From: an uncultured Vibrio sp.
GTDB taxonomy: Bacteria > Pseudomonadota > Gammaproteobacteria > Enterobacterales > Vibrionaceae
Length of the DNA stretch: 64,000 nucleotides
Direction of reading: 5' to 3'
Assembly (NCBI RefSeq): GCF_963675395.1
Contig: NZ_OY776222.1
Location: forward strand, 1,508,030-1,572,029
Shown: positions 8,578-17,334 of the stretch, piece by piece
Layout of the letters: each line of letters begins with the position of its first letter
How positions within the stretch are numbered: position 1 is the first letter of the stretch
Position numbers and translations under genes: made by a program
The notes under the pieces: model-generated
Seen by the model: the letters and a program-made list of their open reading frames with translations, nothing else
Told to the model about the DNA's origin: nothing
Databases searched by the model: none

Positions 8578-8607
8578 CGTATCGAATTTGAATTAAGCCA
8601 ACCAATA

Positions 8608-9714
8608 CTACTCTTGATTGTTTACCGGGTTGGCATAGCTCGCAACTAGGTAAGAACGCGCGCCTTCTGGCAACTCTTCAAGCTTATCAGCCAATTTGCG
8701 TTTCACTTCTTCAGAAATACCTTCATCTTCACGACCCGCGGCCAATAGATTCATCGGGTAGAGTCTATAGTTATTGTGAATTTGACGGTCGATCTCAGCG
8801 GCAAGAGACTCTGGTGTTTCAAATTGTTGTTCAATCACATCACCGAAAGCAACATGAATACGGCCTTTGTAACCAATAATACCTTGAATGATACTTTCAA
8901 TATCTTCAAATTCACCTTTCTCGTAACGGCCACTTGTTGCTTTAGCAAACAACTCTTTTGCCTTAGCAAGGTCACAAGGGTCGTTTTCGTAAGAGATAGA
9001 AACAGGCACAATTTTTAAAGAGCGTGTGTACTCTCCAAAACTGACTTTTTGTTTGCGACCTTCAACATGAAACATTTTTAGAATGGCCGGATCGGTGAAG
9101 TCGTTACCGTCTTTTGCTCGGCCTTCCTTTTGTGCGATCCAAATAGAGTTCCCGGTATCTAGCGAGTGTTTGATGTAGCTTGACAGTTGTCCTAACGCTT
9201 TCATCATTTCTCGCGGTGCTTTCGCTGAACGCTTAACAATAAAGCTCTTGTTCAATCGCATCAGTTCGGTCGTACAAGGCTTCTTGAGCAGGTTATCACC
9301 AATTGCAATACGCACGGTACGATGGTCAGTTTGGTGTAAACCGTAGTTAACTAATGCAGGATCCATCGCGATATCACGGTGGTTAGAAACGAATAAGTAC
9401 GAGGTGTTTTTATCCAGCTTGTCTAAACCAGAAAAAGTGACGCCATCCGTTGTCTTCTTCAACATATCTTCAAGGTACTTTTTCACTTCGATCTGAATCG
9501 CTTCTACTGAATCAAGCTTGCTCCACTTAGCTTTGAGGTAAAGGCGAACAAGCGGGCTCATAAGCGTTTTGAACCATCCTGCCTTGTTGGCAAAACGGTG
9601 ATCAAGAATCGCGGTGATAAATTCATCATCCTGGATTAGACGGTCCAGCGCTGCTGGAATTTCTTCGTCATTGTAAGGACGAATTTCAATATAAGGGTCG
9701 GTATTGGCAGTCAT
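8608..9714 (-). CDS. 1-acyl-glycerol-3-phosphate acyltransferase-like protein
   Basis: A 368-residue protein with a central PlsC-type acyltransferase domain. The catalytic block reads FVSNHRDIAMDPALVN (about residues 108-123), a variant of the family NHxxxxD signature with one extra residue between His and Asp. A second block, KEGRAKDGNDFTDP (about 195-208), corresponds to the substrate-binding EGTR motif. There is no strong membrane segment, so peripheral membrane attachment is likely. Lysophosphatidate or another acyl acceptor is the expected substrate, but the N-terminal 90 residues and the C-terminal 100 have no assigned function. It stands alone on its strand, with a terminator behind it. 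Confidence 0.75.
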   Translation of the reverse strand: MTANTDPYIEIRPYNDEEIPAALDRLIQDDEFITAILDHRFANKAGWFKTLMSPLVRLYLKAKWSKLDSVEAIQIEVKKYLEDMLKKTTDGVTFSGLDKLDKNTSYLFVSNHRDIAMDPALVNYGLHQTDHRTVRIAIGDNLLKKPCTTELMRLNKSFIVKRSAKAPREMMKALGQLSSYIKHSLDTGNSIWIAQKEGRAKDGNDFTDPAILKMFHVEGRKQKVSFGEYTRSLKIVPVSISYENDPCDLAKAKELFAKATSGRYEKGEFEDIESIIQGIIGYKGRIHVAFGDVIEQQFETPESLAAEIDRQIHNNYRLYPMNLLAAGREDEGISEEVKRKLADKLEELPEGARSYLVASYANPVNNQE

Positions 9715-9906
9715 TATTCATTACATATCTAAAAAAGCTGGCACATTTTACGCATAGTTTTAGTGTATAGCAGCATTTCAGCTCATACTTTTCTCATGGT
9801 CATACCAGTTCACTTAAAAATAGTGTGGCTAAAAAATTTTTTTAACCGGTTGGAATCCTATAGGTTTAGCGTTACGCTTAGCGCCCAAAAATCACTGGTA
9901 ATCATA

Positions 9907-10515
9907 ATGAACTACGCAATTGAATTTCACGACACTAATTACCCTTTTCTTAATGTTACTGCGCGCAAAAAAGCACTAAAGCACTGTTTGTTATCTGTGA
10001 TTGAAGGGTTAGTGATCATTAAATTGGGTAAGCATGAGTATGCCATTGAACCGGGTCAATTTTTTTGGATTCCTCAGGGATGTTTGAGCTCCCTCACCTT
10101 TTTACCTAATACTCGCGTGCATCGCTGTGATTTTTCTGTGCGTTTGAGCGATGACTTTACTCAGCAAGCAGGTTTCATTAAACCATCCACCCTACTAAAA
10201 GCTTTGCTCGACAAGTTGCCGACCGTAGAGCCACGTTCAGATATTCAGCTAGACTTGCTTGCAGTGATAAAGCACGAGGTTGTTACGGTTTACCCCGTTC
10301 TTTCTAGCTCAGAATTAAGCAAAGTGCTCAATCAGTGGAAGCCTGGGTGTGAGGTACGTATTTCAAGAGAGTTATGTCTGGTACTCACATTACGCGAAGC
10401 AAGAAAAATGAAGTTATCAGGGAAAAAAGATGCTGAAGTTGTAGAAACGCTTTTTGCAGGAAATAGCGAAGAGTATGAGCAACTTTGCTTCTTGGTCTTT
10501 GGTGGGCCGTTATAA
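9907..10515 (+). CDS. AraC-like regulator with a shortened DNA-binding part
   Basis: The ATG at 9907 gives 202 residues; the longer upstream frame (to 9763) looks non-coding. Residues 1-95 resemble an AraC-type cupin sensor domain (AIEPGQFFWIPQG, about 55-67). The C-terminal part has helices that line up with the second half of an AraC helix-turn-helix (LREARKMKLSGKKDAEVVETLFAGNSEEY), but the first helix-turn-helix is hard to see and the total is about 60-70 residues shorter than usual. It could still bind DNA or could act as a sensor alone. No partner gene is apparent; it is divergent from the acyltransferase gene. Confidence 0.55.
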   Translation: MNYAIEFHDTNYPFLNVTARKKALKHCLLSVIEGLVIIKLGKHEYAIEPGQFFWIPQGCLSSLTFLPNTRVHRCDFSVRLSDDFTQQAGFIKPSTLLKALLDKLPTVEPRSDIQLDLLAVIKHEVVTVYPVLSSSELSKVLNQWKPGCEVRISRELCLVLTLREARKMKLSGKKDAEVVETLFAGNSEEYEQLCFLVFGGPL

Positions 10516-10582
10516 CTACTCTCAAGCTTTATAACTACTCACTAAAGTAGCTTATGCACTAAGATCCCCGTCCATAAAAAAC

Positions 10583-10614
10583 AAAAAGCGTACACCATCG
10601 AAGGTACGCTTTTT
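10583..10614. terminator. Bidirectional terminator
   Basis: AAAAAGCGTAC and GTACGCTTTTT form an 11-base-pair stem, with A and T runs suited to termination on both strands. It lies between the convergent AraC-like gene and the secreted-protein gene. Confidence 0.85.
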
Positions 10615-10620
10615 AAATGT

Positions 10621-11109
10621 TCAGAATGGTACTTCGATCTGCATCATCCAGTCCGCATCATAATATTCGTGCCAACGATAATCCAAACGCATTCTGGGCT
10701 CACCATCGCCCTTATCACCAAAACCAATACTAAACATCAGACCGTGATTACGAATCCACTCTTCTGTGGTCATCTTGCTTTCTTCTTCTAGAAGATCATC
10801 AGGCATCCAGATCCCAAGACCAAAATAGTTCTTCTCTAGGTTCTGAGTGAGGATCGGCGTCTCGTGCGATGTAAAAGCCCACTCTTCCCAATAGTTTTTT
10901 GCGGGTCCATCCAGTTTGACGTCTGACACATACCAACTCAAGGTGTTAGCACTGAATACGCCAGAGCTATCAAAAAGTTCTTCACAAATAAGCATGGTAT
11001 TGTCAGCAAAAACAACAGATCGATCAGAAAAATAGTTACATGCTAAACAAGCTTGCGGATTTACAAGCAGTATGCACGTACTAAATACGGCTAATCTGAC
11101 CATGAACAT
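10621..11109 (-). CDS. Secreted protein of unknown function
   Basis: A 162-residue protein with an N-terminal hydrophobic signal segment (VRLAVFSTCILLV) ending near residues 20-24. The mature part is acidic and rich in Trp and Tyr, with several Cys near its start. I do not recognise the family. Start choice is uncertain: ATG at 11109 has GAGAGG four bases before it, and an in-frame ATG at 11103 is almost as good. It begins eight bases after the nadD-like stop on the same strand, so the two are probably cotranscribed. Confidence 0.65.
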   Translation of the reverse strand: MFMVRLAVFSTCILLVNPQACLACNYFSDRSVVFADNTMLICEELFDSSGVFSANTLSWYVSDVKLDGPAKNYWEEWAFTSHETPILTQNLEKNYFGLGIWMPDDLLEEESKMTTEEWIRNHGLMFSIGFGDKGDGEPRMRLDYRWHEYYDADWMMQIEVPF

Positions 11110-11117
11110 TTGACCTC

Positions 11118-11651
11118 TCAGTTACCAGATAATGTTTCTCTATATAAACCTTCGTTGAGCAAGAGTTCACTGACTGTTAACGTAGTGAAGGCGCTGATGT
11201 CTTTTCCTTCCATCAACGCATTTCGAATATCTGTGCTTCTAATTTTTATTTTTTCAGGGCACGCCATGACGGTCCAACGCTCAGTAATCTCTTGAGCTTT
11301 ATAAAATTTAGCAAATTTGAAAAAATTGTCAGGGCCAATGACAAAAGTTAAATCGTCCGTCGAATGAATTTCTTGAATTTTGTCTAATAACGCATAGGTC
11401 GTCACACTTTGTCCAGGCTGGTATAAAGCTTGCTCAACGTTCGAGCGTTGAACATTAGAAAGCCCGATATCTTTGATAAACGCGTCGACCAATTTGCACC
11501 GCGTTGGGTAATCCAACATCTCCTTGCCCCATGCATGTGCGATGCTGGGCTCAAGAAGCACAAGGTCAAAGTGGCTCAAAGACTCGATAACACTTTTGTG
11601 GCCTAAGCTAGGTGGATTAAATGCGCTACCAAAAATGGCAATTTTTTTCAT
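11118..11651 (-). CDS. Nicotinate-nucleotide adenylyltransferase-like protein
   Basis: A 177-residue nucleotidyltransferase of the NadD type. It has the phosphate-binding segment IFGSAFNPPSLGH (about residues 5-17; family GGxFDPxHxGH) and the C-terminal IRSTDIR motif (family ISSTxIR, about 145). Such enzymes adenylate nicotinate mononucleotide to deamido-NAD, the step before NadE. The gene is divergent from nadE, which supports a role in NAD synthesis. The standard nadD normally sits beside holA and rlmH, so this is likely a second, shorter paralogue and might use another nucleotide. The following secreted-protein gene shares its operon. Confidence 0.78.
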   Translation of the reverse strand: MKKIAIFGSAFNPPSLGHKSVIESLSHFDLVLLEPSIAHAWGKEMLDYPTRCKLVDAFIKDIGLSNVQRSNVEQALYQPGQSVTTYALLDKIQEIHSTDDLTFVIGPDNFFKFAKFYKAQEITERWTVMACPEKIKIRSTDIRNALMEGKDISAFTTLTVSELLLNEGLYRETLSGN

Positions 11652-11866
11652 ATCCGGCGATTACCTGGTTCAAGAGAGTTTTCTAATTTAATGATTTCGG
11701 TATGATACTACTAATCTTTATAGCTTTTTGACACTAAAGCGATGTTTGTTCACCTCAATTGGACAGTTTGTCACCATTTGTGCGTAATCAAGCCGTGGCT
11801 CTAACCGGTTTTGGTCAATACCAACGCTGTTTGTGTCTGATATATTTGCAGGAAAAGGAACCCTAA

Positions 11867-12697
11867 ATGGAACAATCCATCCGTGATGAAATGCGTGTAC
11901 TCCCTTCTATTGACCCGCATTTCGAAATTGAACGCCGTGTTGCTTTCATAAAACGTAAACTACAAGAAGCTGGTTGTAAGTCTCTCGTACTTGGCATCAG
12001 TGGCGGAGTTGACTCGACCACGTGTGGTCGCCTTGCCCAACTTGCAGTAAATGAACTCAATGACGCCGGCGGCAGTAAAGACTACCAATTCATCGCGGTT
12101 CGTCTGCCTTACGGTGAGCAAAAAGATGAAGATGAAGCGCAACTTGCCTTATCGTTTATTCAACCGACACATTCGGTATCAGTAAACATCAAGCAAGGTG
12201 TTGACGGTATGCACGCCGCTTCTAGCTTTGCGCTAGAGGGGACTGGTCTGCTACCAACTGACGCAATGAAAGTAGACTTTGTGAAAGGTAATGTAAAAGC
12301 TCGTGCTCGAATGGTCGCACAATACGAGATCGCGGGTTATGTGGGTGGCTTAGTCATCGGTACGGATCACTCGGCAGAAAACATTACCGGCTTTTACACG
12401 AAATTTGGAGATGGTGCGTGTGACCTTGCTCCCTTATTTGGTTTGAGCAAACGTCAAGTACGTGAAGTGGCAGCTACATTAGGCGCACCAGAACTACTGG
12501 TGAAAAAGACACCAACCGCAGATCTGGAAGAACTTGCACCGCAAAAAGCGGACGAAGATGCGTTGAATCTGACTTACGATCAAATTGATGACTTCCTGGA
12601 AGGTAAGCCTGTTTCACAACAAGTAAGCGATCGTCTGGTTGCTATTTACAAAGCTACGCAGCACAAACGTCAACCAATCCCGACAATTTACGACTAA
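11867..12697 (+). CDS. nadE: Ammonia-dependent NAD synthetase NadE
   Basis: A 276-residue enzyme that amidates deamido-NAD with ammonia and ATP. The ATP pyrophosphatase P-loop [11 protein letters not shown] is at about residues 45-55. The segments [14 protein letters not shown] and [31 protein letters not shown] are typical of the NadE active site. There is no glutaminase domain, so it is the ammonia-dependent form, and the length matches E. coli NadE (275). AAAGGAA precedes the ATG. It is divergent from the nadD-like gene and followed by a strong terminator. Confidence 0.96.
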   Translation: MEQSIRDEMRVLPSIDPHFEIERRVAFIKRKLQEAGCKSLVLGISGGVDSTTCGRLAQLAVNELNDAGGSKDYQFIAVRLPYGEQKDEDEAQLALSFIQPTHSVSVNIKQGVDGMHAASSFALEGTGLLPTDAMKVDFVKGNVKARARMVAQYEIAGYVGGLVIGTDHSAENITGFYTKFGDGACDLAPLFGLSKRQVREVAATLGAPELLVKKTPTADLEELAPQKADEDALNLTYDQIDDFLEGKPVSQQVSDRLVAIYKATQHKRQPIPTIYD

Positions 12698-12725
12698 GCA
12701 ACTTTTTAAACGGAATGTTTGCTAT

Positions 12726-12755
12726 AAAAAACGCTGCTCAAGGGCAGCGTTTTTT
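12726..12755. terminator. Terminator after nadE
   Basis: AAAAAACGCTGC and GCAGCGTTTTTT form a strong stem with a six-base loop and flanking A/T runs. It lies between convergent genes and should work on both strands. Confidence 0.9.
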
Positions 12756-12774
12756 CTTAGATACTCTAATCTAA

Positions 12775-14592
12775 CTAGTCAGTCACCGTAACATCAGTTT
12801 CGGGAACCGCGCAGCACGCTAATACCGTCCCCATAGCTCGTTCTTCATCGCTTAACGCTGGAACATGCGGATGGTCGACTTTTCCTGACTTTAATTGCAC
12901 TTTACAAGAACCACATAACCCGGCACGACAACTATTGCTGATTTCCTTCCCTGCGTCTTCAAGTTGATCAAGAAGCGTTTTCTGATTATTACCCGTGAAT
13001 GTAGAACCGTTGAACTCGATTTCGATGCTTTTCTCTGGTTTTGCCTTCACAGGCATCACGCCAAATGCTTCTTGGTGGTAATGATCTTCTGCGAGCCCTT
13101 TCCTCTGCAATAGGTTCTTCGCTTTCTGCATAAAGCCATCGGGACCACAAACAAATACTTGGCGCTGTTCGGCATCTTTAATCTGTTTGATGTGTGAAAG
13201 GCTAAGTCGCCCTTTCAGTCCAAACCAATCTATCGCTGGTTGAGTCAGACAAAACTTAACCTCCAGCCCAGGATGTTCTCGTTTCAATTGCTCCAGTTCC
13301 GCTCGGCAAGGAATGTCTTTTTCCGTGCGACATTGATGGTAGAACACAACATCATCTAATTGGTTGTTATCGGCTAAATAACGTACCATCGACAACATCG
13401 GCGTGACACCGCTACCTGCAGAAAGTAATAACAGACGTTGTGTATGGTGAGGTTTAAGATGAAATTCCCCATCAGGCTTTTCCGCATCTAATACGTCACC
13501 AACCTGAAGATTATCCAGCAGCGCATTCGACACTCGCCCACCAGAAATTCGCTTAACTGAAACAGCATAACGCCCCGGACGAGAAGGGCTGGAAGAGAGC
13601 GTATAACGTCGACCAACTTTTTTGCCATCCACCTCAACATCTATCGGCAAGTGCTGACCTGGTAAGTAATTCGGTAACTGACCTTTGCTTGGTTCCAACC
13701 AAAACGTCACAAAGTCTTGCGCGATTTCTTCACGTTCGACGCAAGTTAACGTCAAACGCACTGGTGAGTTGTCCTCATAAAACTCAGGTTCTTTGTATTC
13801 CAGTACTTCGACTTTATCGCCTTGGCGAATAATACCTTCATTACGCGCCACGAGGTTTTGCCCAAAAAAGACCCCTCCCCGCTCATTGGCTCGGAACTGT
13901 TGTAACGTCTTCAGTGGCTCTTTACTCTCGCGGAACGTACCTCTTTGCGTATTGACCGTCGTAAGAATACAACGCTCACAGGGCTTGAGTGACTCGAATT
14001 CCACCTCGCCGATACGAATTCGTTTCCAAGAATCCTCTTCAAATGGCTTTGTATCAGCGACGACCAGATTGGTACGGAACTGCTCCATTGAGTGCTGCTC
14101 AGAGCTTCGCTTGTTCAACTCATCGAGAGAAGCCTGACTGATGACCAAAACCGGATAACCGTCAGCAAAGCTCACATTATGCCCGAACTTATCTCGTACT
14201 CGATTCGATTGCTCACCACAGAAAAGCAACTCGACTCGCTGCCCCAATACACTGGTAAACCAGTCATCAGCGTCATCGGTTGTGGTGTAGGCGGTAAACG
14301 TGTCATTCCAAACTGTTGCCGACGTTTCCTGCATTTTGAAATCTTGGTAGCGGATTTTAAGCGGTTGCATACCTAGGGCGCTAAACACCACACCATCGGC
14401 GAGTATCGCTGATTTCACCATCACCATCTGAGGATATTTCCTTGCGGTGATCATGGAACCGTCCGCTTTGGCGATCATAAAACGGCGGTCAAAGCTTAAG
14501 CCTTGCTTTTCTACCCATGCAGACGAGAGAGCTACCCCTCCAACTGATTTAACCGGAAAGACATTTATTTGCGATAAAGTGGGTTGTGACAT
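12775..14592 (-). CDS. MOSC domain-ferredoxin reductase fusion protein
   Basis: A 605-residue cytoplasmic protein with five parts. It has a MOSC N-terminal beta-barrel (about residues 1-115) and a MOSC domain (about 120-270, with KPCERCILTTVN carrying the likely catalytic Cys). These are followed by a ferredoxin-reductase FAD domain (RRYTLSSSPSRPGRY, about 335-350), an NAD(P) domain (LLSAGSGVTPMLSMVRYL) and a C-terminal 2Fe-2S ferredoxin domain (SCRAGLCGSCKVQL plus a later Cys). The ATG at 14592 is chosen because AGGAAGAAGG lies just before it. E. coli YcbX has the MOSC and ferredoxin parts but needs a separate reductase; here the reductase appears built in. Reduction of N-hydroxylated compounds is the family expectation. 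The fusion also resembles Hcr-type oxidoreductases in its second half. Confidence 0.85.
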   Translation of the reverse strand: MSQPTLSQINVFPVKSVGGVALSSAWVEKQGLSFDRRFMIAKADGSMITARKYPQMVMVKSAILADGVVFSALGMQPLKIRYQDFKMQETSATVWNDTFTAYTTTDDADDWFTSVLGQRVELLFCGEQSNRVRDKFGHNVSFADGYPVLVISQASLDELNKRSSEQHSMEQFRTNLVVADTKPFEEDSWKRIRIGEVEFESLKPCERCILTTVNTQRGTFRESKEPLKTLQQFRANERGGVFFGQNLVARNEGIIRQGDKVEVLEYKEPEFYEDNSPVRLTLTCVEREEIAQDFVTFWLEPSKGQLPNYLPGQHLPIDVEVDGKKVGRRYTLSSSPSRPGRYAVSVKRISGGRVSNALLDNLQVGDVLDAEKPDGEFHLKPHHTQRLLLLSAGSGVTPMLSMVRYLADNNQLDDVVFYHQCRTEKDIPCRAELEQLKREHPGLEVKFCLTQPAIDWFGLKGRLSLSHIKQIKDAEQRQVFVCGPDGFMQKAKNLLQRKGLAEDHYHQEAFGVMPVKAKPEKSIEIEFNGSTFTGNNQKTLLDQLEDAGKEISNSCRAGLCGSCKVQLKSGKVDHPHVPALSDEERAMGTVLACCAVPETDVTVTD

Positions 14593-14791
14593 GGCCTTCT
14601 TCCTGAGGTGCATTTTATTTATTGCTCTATTGTAAGGAGAAGTCTTGACTAATGTAAGGAGTCAACTTAACTAAATCTAAACATTGCATTTTTTACAATA
14701 CGCTGACTAAACACCAATTGATACAATGTGACACAAGACACATAATTCGCCACTCTTTTGACAGCAACGATAAATTGACTAGAGGCTTATC

Positions 14792-14956
14792 ATGGATACT
14801 AGAAAACTCGTTCTCATTTTACTGTGTATCTTTCTTCCACCTGTCGCGGTGTACATGGAAAGAGGGTTCAATAAAGACTTCTTCATCAACTTGATCCTAA
14901 CCTTTTTCTTTTTCCTGCCGGGTACAATTCATGCGCTTTGGTTAACCATGAAATAA
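14792..14956 (+). CDS. YqaE/Pmp3-family small membrane protein
   Basis: A 54-residue open frame with an AGAGG ribosome-binding site six bases before the ATG. It encodes two hydrophobic helices (LVLILLCIFLPPVAVYME and FINLILTFFFFLPGTIHALW) separated by a short polar loop. The PPVAVY block and the PGxIHALW block are hallmarks of the UPF0057 (YqaE/Pmp3) family, small inner-membrane proteins linked to membrane potential and stress. It is isolated between the MOSC fusion and pyrC. Confidence 0.85.
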   Translation: MDTRKLVLILLCIFLPPVAVYMERGFNKDFFINLILTFFFFLPGTIHALWLTMK

Positions 14957-15037
14957 CGCGTAGGGCTTCCCCAGTCGTAGAAAAGTGAAAAATGGGGTGA
15001 AATGTGGAGTCAATTCCTCTATCATCCTGTCGCCTAA

Positions 15038-15053
15038 GCGCAAGCGTTTGCTA
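15038..15053. promoter_or_regulatory. PurR box upstream of pyrC
   Basis: GCGCAAGCGTTTGCTA matches the PurR consensus ACGCAAACGTTTGCGT at 12 of 16 positions, including most of the palindromic core. It is 62 bases before the pyrC ATG. E. coli pyrC is also repressed by PurR. Confidence 0.7.
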
Positions 15054-15075
15054 AAAGCGTAACTGCTTCGTTTAG

Positions 15076-15109
15076 GCTCCAATCAGACAACTTTTTCAAT
15101 GGTGGGAGC
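15076..15109 (+). promoter_or_regulatory. Leader hairpin covering the pyrC ribosome-binding site
   Basis: GCTCC at 15076-15080 pairs with GGAGC at 15105-15109, and after one mismatch three more pairs follow. The right arm contains the GGGAG Shine-Dalgarno sequence of pyrC. E. coli pyrC has such a hairpin, formed or avoided depending on where transcription starts, which gives pyrimidine control of translation. Confidence 0.6.
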
Positions 15110-15114
15110 AATTA

Positions 15115-16143
15115 ATGACAACACTGACTATTACTCGTCCTGACGACTGGCACGTTCACTTACGCGATGGGGAAGTCCTTAAAGACACCGTTCGCGATAT
15201 CAGCCGCTACAACGGTCGCGCACTGATCATGCCAAACACCGTCCCACCTGTTACCAACACTGAAATGGCGCTAGCCTACCGAGATAGAATCCTTAAAGAA
15301 CAACACGGCGAGCAATTTGAACCATTAATGTCGCTGTACCTTACCGACAACACCACGCCAGACGAAATTCGTGCCGCAAAAGCAACTGGCAAAATTGTTG
15401 CAGCAAAACTTTACCCAGCAGGCGCAACCACCAACTCAGACTCTGGCGTGACCAATGCAAAGAACATCTACCACGTTCTGGAAGCAATGGAAGAAGTCGG
15501 CATGCTACTGTTGGTTCATGGTGAAGTTACGCATCACGATGTTGATATCTTCGACCGTGAAAAAGAGTTCCTTGATACGGTTCTTGCTCCTATCGTTAAT
15601 GATTTCCCAAATCTAAAAATTGTTCTGGAACACATCACCACCGCTGACGCAGCTAACTTCGTAAACAACGCGTCTGATAACGTTGCGGCGACAATCACTG
15701 CTCACCACCTACTTTTCAACCGCAACCACATGCTTGTCGGTGGCATTAAGCCTCATTTCTACTGTCTGCCAATCCTGAAGCGCAATACCCACCAGCAAGC
15801 GCTGATTGAAGCGGCAACAAGCGGTAGTAAGAAGTTCTTCCTGGGTACAGATTCAGCGCCACACGCAAAAGGTGCGAAAGAATCGGCTTGTGGCTGTGCG
15901 GGTTCATACACCGCACACGCAGCCGTTGAGCTTTATGCTGAGGTATTCGACAAAGAAGGTAAACTGGAAAACCTGGAAGCATTTGCAAGCTTCAATGGCC
16001 CAGATTTCTACGGTATTGCTCGTAACACCGACACAATTACCTTAGAAAAAGCCTCTTGGGATGTGCCAGAAACAATGCCGTTTGGCAATGACATCGTTGT
16101 GCCTATCCGTGCAAACGAACAGATTGAATGGCAAGTTAAATAA
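15115..16143 (+). CDS. pyrC: Dihydroorotase PyrC
   Basis: A 342-residue zinc enzyme that cyclises carbamoyl aspartate to dihydroorotate in pyrimidine synthesis. The N-terminal [12 protein letters not shown] supplies the first metal ligands (His13, His15). The likely carboxylated Lys lies in [11 protein letters not shown] near residue 98, further His ligands are in LVHGE and LEHITT, and the catalytic Asp in FLGTDSAPH. Length and sequence fit the class II enzymes of gamma-proteobacteria. Regulation by PurR and by the leader hairpin is suggested by the upstream sequence. A long terminator follows. Confidence 0.97.
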   Translation: MTTLTITRPDDWHVHLRDGEVLKDTVRDISRYNGRALIMPNTVPPVTNTEMALAYRDRILKEQHGEQFEPLMSLYLTDNTTPDEIRAAKATGKIVAAKLYPAGATTNSDSGVTNAKNIYHVLEAMEEVGMLLLVHGEVTHHDVDIFDREKEFLDTVLAPIVNDFPNLKIVLEHITTADAANFVNNASDNVAATITAHHLLFNRNHMLVGGIKPHFYCLPILKRNTHQQALIEAATSGSKKFFLGTDSAPHAKGAKESACGCAGSYTAHAAVELYAEVFDKEGKLENLEAFASFNGPDFYGIARNTDTITLEKASWDVPETMPFGNDIVVPIRANEQIEWQVK

Positions 16144-16171
16144 GCGCTTCACCTAAATAACGCTAACCAAT

Positions 16172-16220
16172 AAAAAGGGTCATGACTTTCTAACAATAAA
16201 AAGAAGTCATGACCCTTTTT
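16172..16220. terminator. Long bidirectional terminator
   Basis: A 17-base arm at 16172-16188 is perfectly complementary to 16204-16220, with five A at one end and five T at the other. It separates pyrC from the convergent DUF808 gene. Confidence 0.9.
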
Positions 16221-16241
16221 CTATTTCTGTGATGTGCCTAT

Positions 16242-17147
16242 TTACTTACCACGAACTTTTTCTATTACTGTCCAACCCCCAACAATGATCAAACCCGCAG
16301 CAAAACCGATCAGACCGTTAAGTAAGACAGGCAGTACTACCGAAGTGACAGAATGACCTCTAAAGTCCATGACAATAGGTTCTACAAAGTGATGAATGGC
16401 TGGGACATTGTGAACAATGATGCCGCCCCCAACCAAAAACATCGCTGCCGTGCCTACAATGGTTAGCAATCTCATCAGTTTCGGTGCAAAGGTTACCAGC
16501 GCGTTACCCACTTTCGCCATGAATCCTTTTCCTTTGGCGCGAACCTCGAGATAAAGCCCCAGATCATCCAGTTTAACGATCCCCGCGACTAGGCCATAAA
16601 CACCAATGGTCATGACAATCGCAATCAGGCTCACCACCATGATCTGTGTGACAAAACTGGCTTCTGATACCGTCCCTAAAGCGATCACGATAATTTCAGC
16701 AGAGAGAATAAAATCGGTACGAATCGCCCCGTTCACTTTCCGCTTTTCGAACGCTTCGGCCGACTCTCCTGTATCCAGCACTTCTTCTTTTTCTTCATGT
16801 GAATGGGCGTGTGGAAAAAGCTTCTCTAACACTTTTTCCGCGCCCTCAAAACAAAGAAACAGCCCCCCCAGTAGAAGCAACGGCATGATCAACCAAGGAA
16901 TAATGGCACTGATGAGTAGCGCAGACGGTACCAAAATCAGTTTATTTTTGAATGACCCTTTCGCCACGGCCCAAACAACAGGAATCTCTCGTTCAGAGGC
17001 AACACCTTGTACCTGCTGGGCGTTCAATGCTAAATCATCTCCTAACACACCTGCTGTCTTTTTTGCCGCCACTTTTGACATCACAGCGATGTCATCGAGT
17101 ACCGTGGCAATGTCATCCAACAGTGTGAGTAAACTTGCTCCAGCCAT
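16242..17147 (-). CDS. DUF808 (YedI-like) inner-membrane protein
   Basis: A 301-residue membrane protein. The conserved N-terminus MAGASLLTLLDDIATVLDDIAVMSKVAAKKTAGVLGDDLALNA is diagnostic for DUF808. Five or six hydrophobic stretches follow, for example at about residues 72-100, 148-190 and 215-300, separated by a His-Ser-rich charged loop near residue 113. The function of the family is not established. It is monocistronic by appearance. Confidence 0.88.
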   Translation of the reverse strand: MAGASLLTLLDDIATVLDDIAVMSKVAAKKTAGVLGDDLALNAQQVQGVASEREIPVVWAVAKGSFKNKLILVPSALLISAIIPWLIMPLLLLGGLFLCFEGAEKVLEKLFPHAHSHEEKEEVLDTGESAEAFEKRKVNGAIRTDFILSAEIIVIALGTVSEASFVTQIMVVSLIAIVMTIGVYGLVAGIVKLDDLGLYLEVRAKGKGFMAKVGNALVTFAPKLMRLLTIVGTAAMFLVGGGIIVHNVPAIHHFVEPIVMDFRGHSVTSVVLPVLLNGLIGFAAGLIIVGGWTVIEKVRGK

Positions 17148-17334
17148 TTTTTATCTCTTTAAATGCAATTAGTTACATTAAACCTAGTAAAAATTAAAAT
17201 GTATCACCACAAATATGCTCAGCAAAGTGATTATCTGGCAAAGATTCTGGTAACGGGCGGTATTTTATATTGCTGTAGAGTGAAGACACGTCTAGTCTTG
17301 TCTTACCTTTGAGTAAACAAAAGAAAAAGTATAG

